DNA from: Acetobacterium paludosum
GTDB taxonomy: Bacteria > Bacillota > Clostridia > Eubacteriales > Eubacteriaceae
Reading direction: 5' to 3'
Length of the DNA: 64,000 nucleotides
Assembly (NCBI RefSeq): GCF_008086595.1
Contig: NZ_RXYA01000006.1
Coordinates: forward strand, 165,323 to 229,322
Shown: piece by piece, positions 8,322-17,754 of the stretch
Numbering within the stretch: the first letter of the stretch is position 1
Layout of the letters: each line of letters opens with the position of its first letter
Position numbers and translations under genes: made by a program
Notes under the pieces: model-generated
What the model was told of the DNA's origin: nothing
What the model saw: only the letters and a program-made list of their open reading frames with translations
The model's database searches: none

Positions 8322-8539
8322 AGATATTCCCCTTTCAAAATCATTTTGTTAGCAGATTGCACAATTAGATATTTTAGCATAAGTAAATCAGGATAGATAG
8401 AGTTTTATGACTCCTTTAGGGTAAATTACTTTATAGTTTAAGAATAATCTTTACGGTGATCACGCGTGAATCTTTACTGCTAAAAAAATATTATACTTGA
8501 AATCGATGACACAATCAATAAAAATATGTATTTCTTAAA

Positions 8540-8591
8540 ATGTTTAATATAACATGTAACTATTGACATGTTTAATAAATTGTGATAAATT
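8540..8591 (+). promoter_or_regulatory. car operon promoter with two tandem PadR-type operator boxes
   Basis: TTGACA (8563-8568) and TAAATT (8586-8591) are 17 bases apart. Two copies of the PadR dyad pattern ATGT-N8-ACAT occur at 8540-8555 and 8554-8569; they share two bases, have centres 14 bp apart, and the second covers the -35. The rest of the 8322-8667 gap is AT-rich with no gene. Confidence 0.65.
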
Positions 8592-8667
8592 AATAACATG
8601 AAAACGCAAGCAATTTACTAAAAACTTTCAATGAACTAGGTAATATTTTATCAAGGAGGACAATTTT

Positions 8668-10242
8668 ATGGCTAAATTTATTTCGGCGGCAGAAGCAGCT
8701 AAGTTAATTCCAGACGGAGCAACAGTAGGTGTGGCTGGAATGGGACTTTCAGGCTGGCCAGAAGAAGTAGCAGTTGCGATTGCTGATAACTTTAAAGAAA
8801 CCGGCCATCCCTGTAAACTCACAATGAAACAGGGAAGTGCAATGGGTGACTGGCGAGAAAGAGGGATGACCAGACTGGGACTTGAAGGACTGGTTACAAA
8901 ATGGTCGGCTGCACATATTGGTTCGGCTTTTGCAATGAATGATCTGGTACGGGCCAATAAAATGGCTTGCCATTGTTTACCACAAGGTGTAATCGTTAAT
9001 CTTTGGCGGGAAATTGCCGCTAAAAGACCTGGTTTGATCACAAAAGTGGGATTGGGTACTTTCGTGGATCCGCGTTTAGAAGGCGGAAAAATGAATAAGG
9101 TCACCACTGAGGATCTGGTTGAACTCGTCGAGTTCAAGGGTGAAGAATACCTGTTCTATAAATCCTTCAAGTTGGACGTTGCGATGTTACGTGGAACCAC
9201 CGCAGATGAAAACGGCAACATTACCTTTGAAAATGAAGGCCCTATCAATGAAGGTCTGGCAGTTGCCCAGGCGGCTAAGAACAGCGGCGGGATTGTCATC
9301 GTTCAAGTGGAATATCAGGCAGTGAAAAACACCTTAAAACCGAAAGATGTAAAAATACCGGGAGCACTGGTTGACTATGTCGTTGTTGCAACGGATAAGA
9401 ATGCCTGCTGGCAGACCGAAGGTGTTTACTATGAACCTGCTTTTGCCGGTAATCTGAGAAAACCACTGAGTGCTATTCCAATCCTGCCACTGACTGAAAG
9501 AAAAGTCATGGCCAGACGCGCTGCGATGGAACTGGCGAAAGGGGATTTGGTTAACCTTGGGGTTGGTATTCCTTCCGATGTTGCCAGTATTGTCTCAGAA
9601 GGCGGTTATATCGAAGAAATTACGATGACAACAGAAATCGGTGGTTTTGGTGGAATCCCGGCAAGTCTTCCGAATTTTGGGAGTTCATACAATGCCGAAG
9701 CCAATATTGATCATGGATCCATGTTTGATTTATATGACGGCGGTGGCATCAATATTGCAATTCTTGGTTTGGCTCAAGCCGATGAAGCGGGAAATATCAA
9801 TGTCAGCAAATTTACAATCCCTGGCGTGGGCGACCGATTAACGGGCCCTGGTGGTTTTATCAATATCACTCAAAGCACCCACAAGGTTGTCTTTGCAGGA
9901 TCTTTCAACGCAAAATGTGAAGTGGAAGTAAGCGATGGGAAACTGGTTATTAAAAAAGAAGGTAAAGGAAAAAAATTCCTGAAAGCAGTTGAACAAATCA
10001 CTTTCAGTGGAAAATACGCAGCCGAAAACGGACAGGAAATCCTTTATGTGACAGAACGTTGTGTGTTTAAACTGATTGACGGAAAAATGACCATCATTGA
10101 AGTGGCACCTGGGATTGACCTGGAAAAAGATATCCTCAATCAGATGGATTTCAAACCAGCGATTTCTGCAGACTTGAAAGAAATGGATCCGGGTCTATTT
10201 TCTGAAAAATGGGATGGACTTGACACAATAATGGGCAAGTAA
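8668..10242 (+). CDS. carA: caffeate CoA-transferase (fused alpha/beta family I CoA-transferase)
   Basis: Transfers CoA from hydrocaffeyl-CoA to caffeate, so that activation costs no ATP in steady state. The 524-residue chain joins the alpha half (1-270) and beta half (280-510) of family I CoA-transferases. The likely catalytic glutamate is Glu323 in TTEIGGFGGIP, and GVGIPSDV is the usual glycine loop. AAGGAGG at 8654-8660 fixes the start. It is first in a five-gene unit with ligase, dehydrogenase and Etf genes, the same order as A. woodii carABCDE, which is the basis for the specific name. Other CoA-acceptor acids such as p-coumarate or ferulate are possible. Confidence 0.88.
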   Translation: MAKFISAAEAAKLIPDGATVGVAGMGLSGWPEEVAVAIADNFKETGHPCKLTMKQGSAMGDWRERGMTRLGLEGLVTKWSAAHIGSAFAMNDLVRANKMACHCLPQGVIVNLWREIAAKRPGLITKVGLGTFVDPRLEGGKMNKVTTEDLVELVEFKGEEYLFYKSFKLDVAMLRGTTADENGNITFENEGPINEGLAVAQAAKNSGGIVIVQVEYQAVKNTLKPKDVKIPGALVDYVVVATDKNACWQTEGVYYEPAFAGNLRKPLSAIPILPLTERKVMARRAAMELAKGDLVNLGVGIPSDVASIVSEGGYIEEITMTTEIGGFGGIPASLPNFGSSYNAEANIDHGSMFDLYDGGGINIAILGLAQADEAGNINVSKFTIPGVGDRLTGPGGFINITQSTHKVVFAGSFNAKCEVEVSDGKLVIKKEGKGKKFLKAVEQITFSGKYAAENGQEILYVTERCVFKLIDGKMTIIEVAPGIDLEKDILNQMDFKPAISADLKEMDPGLFSEKWDGLDTIMGK

Positions 10243-10262
10243 TCGGGGCCTGGATTTAGGGA

Positions 10263-11840
10263 GTGATGGATGTGGAACTAATAAGGCATACAATCAATTC
10301 TTTTTTAAAGGAAAGAGTTAAAAAAACACCAGAAAAAATTGCCATTGTCTTTGAGGATGATGCTTACACCTGGATGGAGCTGGATCAGCTTTCGGATGGC
10401 ATTGCCCTGTCACTGCTTAAATCCGGGGTGGAAAAAGGGACCCATGTCGGAATCTGGAGTCTGAACAGTCCGCTGTTTATGCTTTATACTCTGGCACTGG
10501 CGAAAATCGGGGCGGTTATGGTTTTGATCAATACCCGGTGTCATCAGTCAGAACTGGAAGATCTTTTAGTCTATGCCGATGTGGCAGCCTTATGTTATGG
10601 CGAAGATACAAATACCCTTAAATTCTCAGCATTGATTGAACAGCTTGACCGCAAAAGACTCGCTTTGCTGAAGCGAACAATTGCCATGGGAAAGAATAAA
10701 AAGGACATTCCCGAGCAATATCAAATGAAGATGGATGACAACGCTGATCTGGAACGGCTCGGCAACGCCAAGAAAAAGGTCATGCCAGAAGATGTGCTGG
10801 GGATCTTATTCACGTCCGGAACAACATCCGCTGCCAAAGGCGTCATGCTTAGTCATTTTGCCACCATTAACATTGCCATCGAAACGGCAACCCAACTGCA
10901 TTGGAACGAAACCGACAAAAGTTGTCTGGGAATTCCATTATTTCACTGCTTTGGGCTTTCGTCGGGTTTTATGGCCGGTATTTATGCCGGCATCGAGATC
11001 CACTTACTGGAGAGTTATAAAACCATTCGGGTTTTAAAATGTGTGGAGCAGAACCAATGCACAATTTTAAATGGGGTCCCAACCATGTTCATGGCAATGA
11101 TTAAACATCCCCGATTCGTAACCTACAAGCTCGATTCACTAAACAGCGGCATTATTGCCGGGTCTTATGTGAATGCCAATGACTATCTGACCATTTGTGA
11201 GAAATTGGGAATGAGAAAACTGCAGATGTCCTACGGTCAGACCGAGGCTTCGCCGAGTATCACCTTTTCGGATTATGAAGACACGATTCTTGATAAAAGC
11301 AGATCGGTGGGCAAAGTGATTCCTCATGTTGAGCTAAAAATACTGGCCGATAATCAAAATGAAATCTGCATTAAAGGGTACAACACCATGCTGGGCTATT
11401 ATAAACTGGCAGCAGAAACGCAACAGGCCATCGACGCTGAGGGCTGGCTTCATACCGGCGACCTGGGATACCTGGATGCGGATGGAAATCTCTGTATCAC
11501 CGGAAGATTAAAAGAAATGATCGTCCGCGGCGGCGAAAATATCTCCCCCTATGAGATTGAAAACCACATCAAAAATTTTCCCTACGTTGCCGATGTCAAA
11601 GTCATCGGGATCGAAGCCGAAGTACTCCAGGAAGAAATTGCCGCCTGTATTGTCACCGATGGCCGAAAAAAAATAAGTGAGACGGAAATGCGGGAATTTT
11701 TAAGTCAGCACCTGGCGGCCTATAAGATCCCCAAATATTTTATCTTCTTAAAGAAGTTTCCCTTAAATGCCAGTGGAAAAATAGTTCTGATTGAACTGAA
11801 AAATCAGATCAAGATGATTATCGATAAAAATAAAAAATAG
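10263..11840 (+). CDS. carB: caffeyl-CoA synthetase (AMP-forming acyl-CoA ligase)
   Basis: Activates caffeate with ATP and CoA, priming the pathway before the CoA-transferase loop takes over. Adenylate-forming motifs are clear: LFTSGTTSAAKGVMLSH (P-loop, near residue 180), YGQTEASP, GWLHTGDLGYLD, and KIPKYFIFLKKFPLNASGK with the C-terminal catalytic lysine. The 525-residue length is normal. The start is uncertain: GTG at 10263 and ATG at 10266 lie too close to the TAGGGAG site (10256-10262), so GTG at 10272 could be the true start. It follows carA by 20 bases and precedes a long hairpin before carC. Confidence 0.85.
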   Translation: MMDVELIRHTINSFLKERVKKTPEKIAIVFEDDAYTWMELDQLSDGIALSLLKSGVEKGTHVGIWSLNSPLFMLYTLALAKIGAVMVLINTRCHQSELEDLLVYADVAALCYGEDTNTLKFSALIEQLDRKRLALLKRTIAMGKNKKDIPEQYQMKMDDNADLERLGNAKKKVMPEDVLGILFTSGTTSAAKGVMLSHFATINIAIETATQLHWNETDKSCLGIPLFHCFGLSSGFMAGIYAGIEIHLLESYKTIRVLKCVEQNQCTILNGVPTMFMAMIKHPRFVTYKLDSLNSGIIAGSYVNANDYLTICEKLGMRKLQMSYGQTEASPSITFSDYEDTILDKSRSVGKVIPHVELKILADNQNEICIKGYNTMLGYYKLAAETQQAIDAEGWLHTGDLGYLDADGNLCITGRLKEMIVRGGENISPYEIENHIKNFPYVADVKVIGIEAEVLQEEIAACIVTDGRKKISETEMREFLSQHLAAYKIPKYFIFLKKFPLNASGKIVLIELKNQIKMIIDKNKK

Positions 11841-11862
11841 AATTTAAAAATAAGCTTCAATT

Positions 11863-11955
11863 GCTTAGCGTTCGGTTTCCACAAACGATTTCGTAACGTG
11901 TAGCCTGTACGACGTGCAGTGGAGAAATTGTTTCGTGCGAAACTGATCGCTAAGC
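11863..11955 (+). repeat. long imperfect intercistronic hairpin between carB and carC
   Basis: GCTTAGCGTTCGGTTTC (11863-11879) is nearly the reverse complement of the 17 bases at 11939-11955 (14 of 17 pairs), and pairing continues inward through CACAAACGATTTC against GAAATTGTTTCGTG. The stem spans almost the whole gap and lacks a T tract, so it is not an ordinary terminator. Confidence 0.75.
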
Positions 11956-12005
11956 TCACGATACACTATTATTTAACAAAAATTAGCTAAGCTAAGGAGG
12001 AAAAA

Positions 12006-13145
12006 ATGTATTTCAGTGAACAAAACAAAATGATTCGAAAGTTGGCAAGAGATTTTGCGCTAAAAGAATTAACAACCGAAATATTGGATCAAGTGGAAGA
12101 ATCAGGTGAATTTCCCCAGGAGATTCTTGATAAAATGGCGAAATTTGGTTTCTTTGGAATTAAGATTCCCAAGTCATTAGGCGGAGCCGGCGGGGATCAC
12201 ATGTCCTATGTCATTTGTATGGAAGAATTTGCCCGGGTTAGCGGGGTTGCCAGCGTTTATTTGTCAGCACCTAACTCACTGGCCGGTGGTCCATTACTGC
12301 TTTCCGGAACCGATGAACAAATCGAAAAATACCTGAAACCCATTATCACCGGCAAGAAAAAACTGGCCTTTGCCTTAACTGAACCGGGAGCTGGTTCAGA
12401 TGCCGGGGGGATGTCAACCTCCGCTGTGGATATGGGCGATTATTACCTTTTAAACGGACGTAAAACCTTTATTACCATGGCACCCTTATGCGATGATGCC
12501 GTTATCTATGCCAAAACAGATATGTCAAAAGGCACCCGCGGCATTTCAGCATTTATTGTCGACTTAAAATCCGAAGGGGTTTCGTTGGGGAAAAACGAGC
12601 ACAAGATGGGTCTGATTGGTTGTGCTACATCAGATATTATCATGGAAGATGTGAAAGTACCCAAGGAAAATCGTTTGGGAGAAGTCAACAAAGGCTTTAG
12701 TAATGCCATGAAAACGCTGGACGTAGGTCGACTTGGCGTGGCATCACAATCCATCGGTGTGGCTCAGGGCGCTTTAGACGAAGCCATTAAATATGCCAAA
12801 GAAAGAAAACAATTCGGCAGACGAATTGCCGATTTCCAGGCCATCGCCTTTATGATTGCCGATATGGCCACTAAACTGGAAGCAGCCAAACTATTGGTTT
12901 ACAATGCCGCCAGCTTAATGGACAATAAGCAGAATGCCTCAAAAGAAGCATCGATGGCTAAGTTCTACGCCGCCGAGATCTGTAACGAAATCTGTGGCAA
13001 AGCCGTTCAGATTCACGGCGGATATGGATTTATTAAAGACTATAAAGTTGAACGGATGTATCGTGACTGTCGCGTATTTACTATCTACGAAGGAACCTCT
13101 CAGGTTCAGCAGATGGTTATTTCCGGCATGCTGTTAAAGAAATAG
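12006..13145 (+). CDS. carC: caffeyl-CoA reductase, acyl-CoA dehydrogenase subunit
   Basis: FAD enzyme that reduces caffeyl-CoA to hydrocaffeyl-CoA in complex with CarD and CarE. The 379 residues show the acyl-CoA dehydrogenase signatures ALTEPGAGSDAGG (about 125-138), RKQFGRRIADFQAI, and IYEGTSQVQQMVI with the catalytic-base glutamate near the C terminus. AAGGAGG precedes the ATG at 12006. Stoichiometric neighbours EtfB and ferredoxin-fused EtfA make this an electron-bifurcating complex: NADH reduces caffeyl-CoA and ferredoxin together, and ferredoxin feeds Rnf for energy conservation (known for A. woodii). Confidence 0.9.
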   Translation: MYFSEQNKMIRKLARDFALKELTTEILDQVEESGEFPQEILDKMAKFGFFGIKIPKSLGGAGGDHMSYVICMEEFARVSGVASVYLSAPNSLAGGPLLLSGTDEQIEKYLKPIITGKKKLAFALTEPGAGSDAGGMSTSAVDMGDYYLLNGRKTFITMAPLCDDAVIYAKTDMSKGTRGISAFIVDLKSEGVSLGKNEHKMGLIGCATSDIIMEDVKVPKENRLGEVNKGFSNAMKTLDVGRLGVASQSIGVAQGALDEAIKYAKERKQFGRRIADFQAIAFMIADMATKLEAAKLLVYNAASLMDNKQNASKEASMAKFYAAEICNEICGKAVQIHGGYGFIKDYKVERMYRDCRVFTIYEGTSQVQQMVISGMLLKK

Positions 13146-13170
13146 AGACTAAGAAAGGAACTAAATATAG

Positions 13171-13959
13171 ATGAGAATTCTAGTTTGTGCAAAACAAGTA
13201 CCGGATACGAATGAGGTAAAAATCGATCCGAAAACAGGAACAATGATCCGTGAAGGCGTACCAAGTATTTTAAATCCCGATGATGCTAATGCTTTAGAAG
13301 CGGCGCTGGTAATTAAGGATGAAAACCCGGGAACTGAAGTCATTGTCATAACGATGGGACCACCTCAGGCTTCTGAAATGCTCAGAGAATGCCTGGCAAT
13401 GGGTGCCGATGAAGCCTATTTATTAAGTGATCGCGCTTTCGGAGGCGCCGACACCTGGGCAACATCAGCAACCCTGGCAGCCGGGATCAAAAATGTCAAA
13501 AAAATTGACCTGATTCTGGCCGGCAGACAAGCCATCGATGGCGATACCGCTCAGGTTGGCTCACAGATTGCCCAACGGTTGAAAATGCCAGTGGTCACCT
13601 ACGTCGAGGATATCAAAATCGAAGACAAAAAGGCCATTGTTCATCGTCAAATGGAAGACGGTTACGAAGTCATCGAAGTTCAGATGCCCTGTCTTTTGAC
13701 CTGCGTGAAAGAACTGAATGAACCCCGATATATGAGTATCGGAGGAATTATGGATGCATACGAACAAACAATCACTACCTGGAATCATGAAGATATTGGG
13801 CTGTCACCAGAAGCCTGTGGTCTGAATGCCTCCCCAACTCAGGTATTCCGATCGTTCTCACCGCCAGCTAAGGGCGTCGGTGAAATGATCACCGGGAACA
13901 CCGTGAACGAAATTGCCGGCACCCTGGTTTCGAAGCTTAAAGAAAAGCACATAATATAG
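13171..13959 (+). CDS. carD: electron transfer flavoprotein beta subunit of caffeyl-CoA reductase
   Basis: EtfB of 262 residues with CAKQVPDTNEVKIDP at the N terminus, the ALEAALVIKDE segment, DLILAGRQAIDGDTAQVGSQ (AMP/FAD site), and a C-terminal arm ending KLKEKHII. In bifurcating Etfs this subunit contributes the bifurcating FAD site that accepts NADH electrons. It is 25 bases after carC and 15 bases before carE. The AAGGAA ribosome site is at 13154-13159. Confidence 0.92.
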   Translation: MRILVCAKQVPDTNEVKIDPKTGTMIREGVPSILNPDDANALEAALVIKDENPGTEVIVITMGPPQASEMLRECLAMGADEAYLLSDRAFGGADTWATSATLAAGIKNVKKIDLILAGRQAIDGDTAQVGSQIAQRLKMPVVTYVEDIKIEDKKAIVHRQMEDGYEVIEVQMPCLLTCVKELNEPRYMSIGGIMDAYEQTITTWNHEDIGLSPEACGLNASPTQVFRSFSPPAKGVGEMITGNTVNEIAGTLVSKLKEKHII

Positions 13960-13974
13960 AAAGGACAAATAAAA

Positions 13975-15156
13975 ATGGCGATAAAAGTAATAGATGAAAA
14001 ATGTATCGGATGTTCAAAATGTCAGAAAAGCTGTCCTTTTGATGCAATCACGATTGAAAATAAAATAGCGGTTATCGGCGATGCGTGTACCAATTGCGGA
14101 ACCTGTATTGACGTTTGTCCCACCGATGCCATTCTCCAGGAAGGCACCGAAAAGATCATCCGGGACCTGAGTATGTATAAAGGCGTCTGGGTTTTTGCTG
14201 AACAACGCGAAGGAAAAATCATGCCGGTTGTTTTCGAACTGCTGGGCGAAGGTAAAAAACTGGCCAATGAAATCGGCACCGAACTGTGTGCGATTCTGTG
14301 TGGCAGCAATGTTGCCGGATTAACCGACGAACTGATTGCCTATGGCGCTGACAAGGTTTATTTGGCCGATGCTCCAGAACTGGAAAAATACACGACTGAT
14401 GGTTATTCCAAAGTGATCAACGAAGCCATCGGAGTGTATAAACCGGAAATTGTTTTATATGGTGCCACCCATATCGGCCGGGATCTGGCTCCTTGTCTGG
14501 CAGTTAAAGTCAACACCGGTTTGACTGCTGACTGTACCAAACTGGAAATTGATCCTGACGATAAGAAAATCAGACAGACCCGACCAGCCTTTGGCGGAAA
14601 CCTGATGGCCACCATTGTCTGCCCGGGTAGCCGTCCGCAGATGTCGACCGTCCGACCTGGCGTGATGGACAAAGCCGTCTATGATCCAACTAAAAAAGGC
14701 GAAGTCATTAAACTGAACGCTGTCTTTGCCGAAGGCGATATCCGCACTAAAGTGCTGGAGATTGTTAAAACAACCGCTGATATCATTTCCATTTCTGACG
14801 CTGATTTCATTGTCGCCGGCGGGATGGGTCTGGGCAAGCCTGAAGGGATGGAACTGCTGCAACAGCTGGCCGATAAATTGGGCGGTACTGTAGCCGCATC
14901 ACGAGCCTGTGTCGATGCCGGATGGGCAGATCATAATATTCAGGTCGGTCAGACTGGAACCACTGTTAAACCGCAGATTTATTTTGCCTGTGGGATTTCC
15001 GGCGCCATCCAACATATTGCTGGGATGCAGGAATCTGACTTGATCATTGCGATTAACAAAAATGAAAATGCCCCTATTTTCGAAGTGGCCGATTATGGCA
15101 TTGTCGGCGATCTTTACAAAGTGATTCCGGCCATCATCGATGAGTTAAATAAGTAA
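13975..15156 (+). CDS. carE: electron transfer flavoprotein alpha subunit with N-terminal ferredoxin domain
   Basis: A 393-residue EtfA preceded by about 60 residues of 2[4Fe-4S] ferredoxin: Cys10, 13, 16, 20 and Cys38, 41, 44, 48, two perfect CxxCxxCxxxC sets. The EtfA part carries [12 protein letters not shown], the [18 protein letters not shown] loop, and [13 protein letters not shown], with the C-terminal [23 protein letters not shown] motif. The ferredoxin domain is the hallmark of the caffeyl-CoA reductase-Etf complex and probably handles electron exit to soluble ferredoxin. It is the last gene of the operon, followed by a strong terminator. Confidence 0.93.
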   Translation: MAIKVIDEKCIGCSKCQKSCPFDAITIENKIAVIGDACTNCGTCIDVCPTDAILQEGTEKIIRDLSMYKGVWVFAEQREGKIMPVVFELLGEGKKLANEIGTELCAILCGSNVAGLTDELIAYGADKVYLADAPELEKYTTDGYSKVINEAIGVYKPEIVLYGATHIGRDLAPCLAVKVNTGLTADCTKLEIDPDDKKIRQTRPAFGGNLMATIVCPGSRPQMSTVRPGVMDKAVYDPTKKGEVIKLNAVFAEGDIRTKVLEIVKTTADIISISDADFIVAGGMGLGKPEGMELLQQLADKLGGTVAASRACVDAGWADHNIQVGQTGTTVKPQIYFACGISGAIQHIAGMQESDLIIAINKNENAPIFEVADYGIVGDLYKVIPAIIDELNK

Positions 15157-15218
15157 CAGCTGAAAAAATAAAAATATCAGTACCGGGGGGCGCAGTACCC
15201 GCTCCGGCCTGAAAAAGT

Positions 15219-15262
15219 AAAAAAGTTTAAAGTGACGTAAACAGTCACTTTAAACTTTTTTT
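15219..15262 (+). terminator. terminator of the car operon
   Basis: AAAAGTTTAAAGTGAC pairs perfectly with GTCACTTTAAACTTTT around GTAAACA, followed by T residues. A GC-rich weaker hairpin lies just upstream (15183-15210). Confidence 0.93.
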
Positions 15263-15376
15263 GATATGCTTAAATATGGGGTGATTTAAAAGTGGCGAAA
15301 ATACGTTATAAATAATATGAACTCATGTACTGATGCTATTGAGAAAAAATGCTTGTTCTGGGAACCACGGTAAGCG

Positions 15377-16984
15377 CTACCTATTTGCTAAATCATCCAT
15401 CATTTCAACAACTTTTACAGGTTCACTTTTAACTATTTTTTTACTTCTTATCATCGGAGCCTCACGGAGAAACAGAGAGCAAAAAAATCCGATAGCAGCG
15501 ATGACGACGCAAAACAGAAAGACATCATGAATTGAGTTGGCAAGTACGGCTTTCGCCTGCAAATACAAATCATCAAAATAACTCAAGTATAACTCCGGCA
15601 CCTGGGATCGGATGGTTGCCACCGTTTGGACATTCGTAATGATTTGGGTATTTTTAAGCATTCCTTGTATTTCCTGCGGTAAATACTGCATATTTAACCC
15701 AGAGAATCCATTACTTAGCGAATTGGTCATGATCACACCATAGACAGCTGAACTGATGGTGCTGCCGATGTTGCGAAAAAACATCACGGTTGATGTGACT
15801 GAACCAATCTGGTCTCTAGGAGCGGCGTTTTGCGCGTTAACATTGGTAATGGGCATACTCATACCGACACCAAACCCTAAAATCACCATAAAAAGGATGG
15901 CACTGGAGTAGGAAGTCCCGACTCTCATGGTGGAAAGGAGCAATGCCCCCACACCCATAATAACAAAAGCTGATGCCGATAATATTCTGGCTTTGCCGAT
16001 TCTTGAAACCAACTGACCGGTGATATTGCTTGACAGGAGCAACCCGAGCATCATCGGTGTGATGACGGCGCCGGATGTTGTCGCTGACGAACCAATCACA
16101 CCCTGAACAAAGTATGGTAGATAGATAACGGTTGAAAACATCAAAGCCTGGGAAAAGAATGCAATCAGAAATGATACGCAGATTGCACGATCTTTGAAAA
16201 AAGCAAGTGGGATCATGGGGTTGGATGATCGTTTTTCAAGAAAAACAAACAGTGCCATCATGATGGCTGAAAAAAGAAACATGCCAATACAAGGAACAGA
16301 AATCCATGCGAAATTGTTCCCGGCCATACTAAAAGCCAGCAGCATGGGCACTAGGGTTAAAACAAGTGCGGCGATCCCTTTGTAATCCACCGGCTTTTTT
16401 AGTTCAACGTTTTTGAAGGAAGGCATTGCGATTGCGACGATAACGATTGCCAGGATACCCAGAGGAAGGTTGATGAAAAAAATCCATCGCCAGCCGAGAG
16501 CGTCGGTGATAAAACCGCCGGCCAAAGGTCCGATAATGCTGGCCAGACCATACATGGATGTTACAATACCAGTATACTTACCGCGATCTGCCGGTTCGAA
16601 CATATCAGCAACCACCGTGAATACGCTTGAAACAATGATCCCTCCGCCAATTCCCTGTAATCCTCTGAAGGCAATCAGCTGTATCATACTCTGGGATAAT
16701 CCGCACAGCATGGAACCAGCGAGAAAAGTTACAATACCGATCATAAACATCAATTTGTGCCCGTAGATATCTGCAAGCCCCCCGCAAATCAGTATGGCGA
16801 TAGTGGAACACAGCATGTAGGTGGTGAATGGCCATGAATAGAGCTGCATGCCACCTAGATTGTCGACAATATTTTTCATTGCGGTACTAACGACCGTCGA
16901 ATCCAGTGCGGATAGCAGCAGACTTGCCATAATACCGGCAAGAATTAATGCCGTCCTTGATTTACTCATTTGTTTTTCCGTCAT
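15377..16984 (-). CDS. MFS drug-efflux transporter, DHA2 (14-helix) family
   Basis: A 535-residue inner-membrane proton antiporter related to EmrB/QacA. Motifs seen are LDSTVVSTAMKNI (DHA2 motif D1), GGLADIYGHKLMF (motif A), and RGLQGIGGGIIVS (motif B), with about 14 hydrophobic segments. The ATG follows a strong AGGAGGAA. It lies 75 bases downstream of a padR gene on the same strand, and both upstream regions contain the same palindrome, so expression is probably derepressed by a compound the PadR protein binds. The exported substrate is unknown; plant phenolics are plausible given the car neighbourhood. Confidence 0.9.
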   Translation of the reverse strand: MTEKQMSKSRTALILAGIMASLLLSALDSTVVSTAMKNIVDNLGGMQLYSWPFTTYMLCSTIAILICGGLADIYGHKLMFMIGIVTFLAGSMLCGLSQSMIQLIAFRGLQGIGGGIIVSSVFTVVADMFEPADRGKYTGIVTSMYGLASIIGPLAGGFITDALGWRWIFFINLPLGILAIVIVAIAMPSFKNVELKKPVDYKGIAALVLTLVPMLLAFSMAGNNFAWISVPCIGMFLFSAIMMALFVFLEKRSSNPMIPLAFFKDRAICVSFLIAFFSQALMFSTVIYLPYFVQGVIGSSATTSGAVITPMMLGLLLSSNITGQLVSRIGKARILSASAFVIMGVGALLLSTMRVGTSYSSAILFMVILGFGVGMSMPITNVNAQNAAPRDQIGSVTSTVMFFRNIGSTISSAVYGVIMTNSLSNGFSGLNMQYLPQEIQGMLKNTQIITNVQTVATIRSQVPELYLSYFDDLYLQAKAVLANSIHDVFLFCVVIAAIGFFCSLFLREAPMIRSKKIVKSEPVKVVEMMDDLANR

Positions 16985-17016
16985 AAAAAATTCCTCCTAA
17001 ATGGTTTATAATATAG

Positions 17017-17033
17017 TAGTATACTTTATACTA
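17017..17033. promoter_or_regulatory. PadR-type operator before the MFS gene
   Basis: A 17-bp palindrome TAGTATACTTTATACTA (7-bp arms, 3-bp centre) lies between the padR stop and the MFS start. It is almost the same as the palindrome before padR at 17613-17629. Confidence 0.65.
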
Positions 17034-17059
17034 AGTGGGCAAAAAAAATAGCAGTTGGT

Positions 17060-17596
17060 TCAGCTATTTTTACTAGGATCATTATACCCTTTTTTAAAAT
17101 CCTCTATCCAGTTACAAAAAACAGTATACATCTGAGAATAGAGAGTGATGACGGACGTACCATAAAATGACACACCGTCCATGCGTTCAAGTTGGTTTTC
17201 AACAGTGTTAAGCTTGAACGCAAGACGATCCTGCAACATCTCAATCATTTTCAAGCCGGTCTCATGATCCACACAATAAAGATTGGAAATAAAGGCACAG
17301 AAATCCACATAAATTGTCCCTGGATTTTCAGAGTACTGGTGCATCAGCTGCATAAAATAATTTCTGCCTTTCTCGTTGATTGTATAAATGGTTTTCTCGG
17401 GCATTTCACCTTCACGGATCGTTTCGCCATCAATGTATTCTGATTTATACAGCTTCACAAGATTTTTGTAAACAGACGGTGAACTGATTTTGATCCATTT
17501 ATTAATATTGCGGTGTTCCATCTCTTTTTTCATCTCATAGGCGTTCATCGGTTTTTGTATCAAAACACCCAATAACATCAAATCGACAGTTGACAT
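17060..17596 (-). CDS. PadR-family transcriptional regulator controlling the MFS gene
   Basis: A 178-residue winged-helix protein beginning MSTVDLMLLGVLIQKPMNAYEMKKE, followed by the wing segment and a C-terminal helical dimerisation region (LYCVDHETGLKMIEML...). It is only distantly like the two PadR proteins at 7-8.3 kb. The ATG follows GGGAAGTGAG. It lies upstream of the MFS efflux gene on the same strand, and a shared palindrome before each gene suggests autoregulation plus transporter control. The ligand is unknown. Confidence 0.85.
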   Translation of the reverse strand: MSTVDLMLLGVLIQKPMNAYEMKKEMEHRNINKWIKISSPSVYKNLVKLYKSEYIDGETIREGEMPEKTIYTINEKGRNYFMQLMHQYSENPGTIYVDFCAFISNLYCVDHETGLKMIEMLQDRLAFKLNTVENQLERMDGVSFYGTSVITLYSQMYTVFCNWIEDFKKGYNDPSKNS

Positions 17597-17612
17597 TTAC
17601 TCACTTCCCAAC

Positions 17613-17662
17613 TAGTATATTATATACTAATATAGCATACAGTAAATATATGCGGAAGTCAA
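17613..17662 (-). promoter_or_regulatory. padR-MFS promoter and operator
   Basis: On the minus strand TTGACT (complement of 17657-17662) and TATGCT (complement of 17634-17639) are 17 bases apart. Just downstream is the palindrome TAGTATATTATATACTA (17613-17629), positioned to block initiation. Confidence 0.6.
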
Positions 17663-17754
17663 TGTTTAATAATGGCGAAATTATATAACATTGACAAATT
17701 TAGCATGGTATTAATTAAGATGCATATCGATCAAACCAAGGTGGTTAAATTAGT

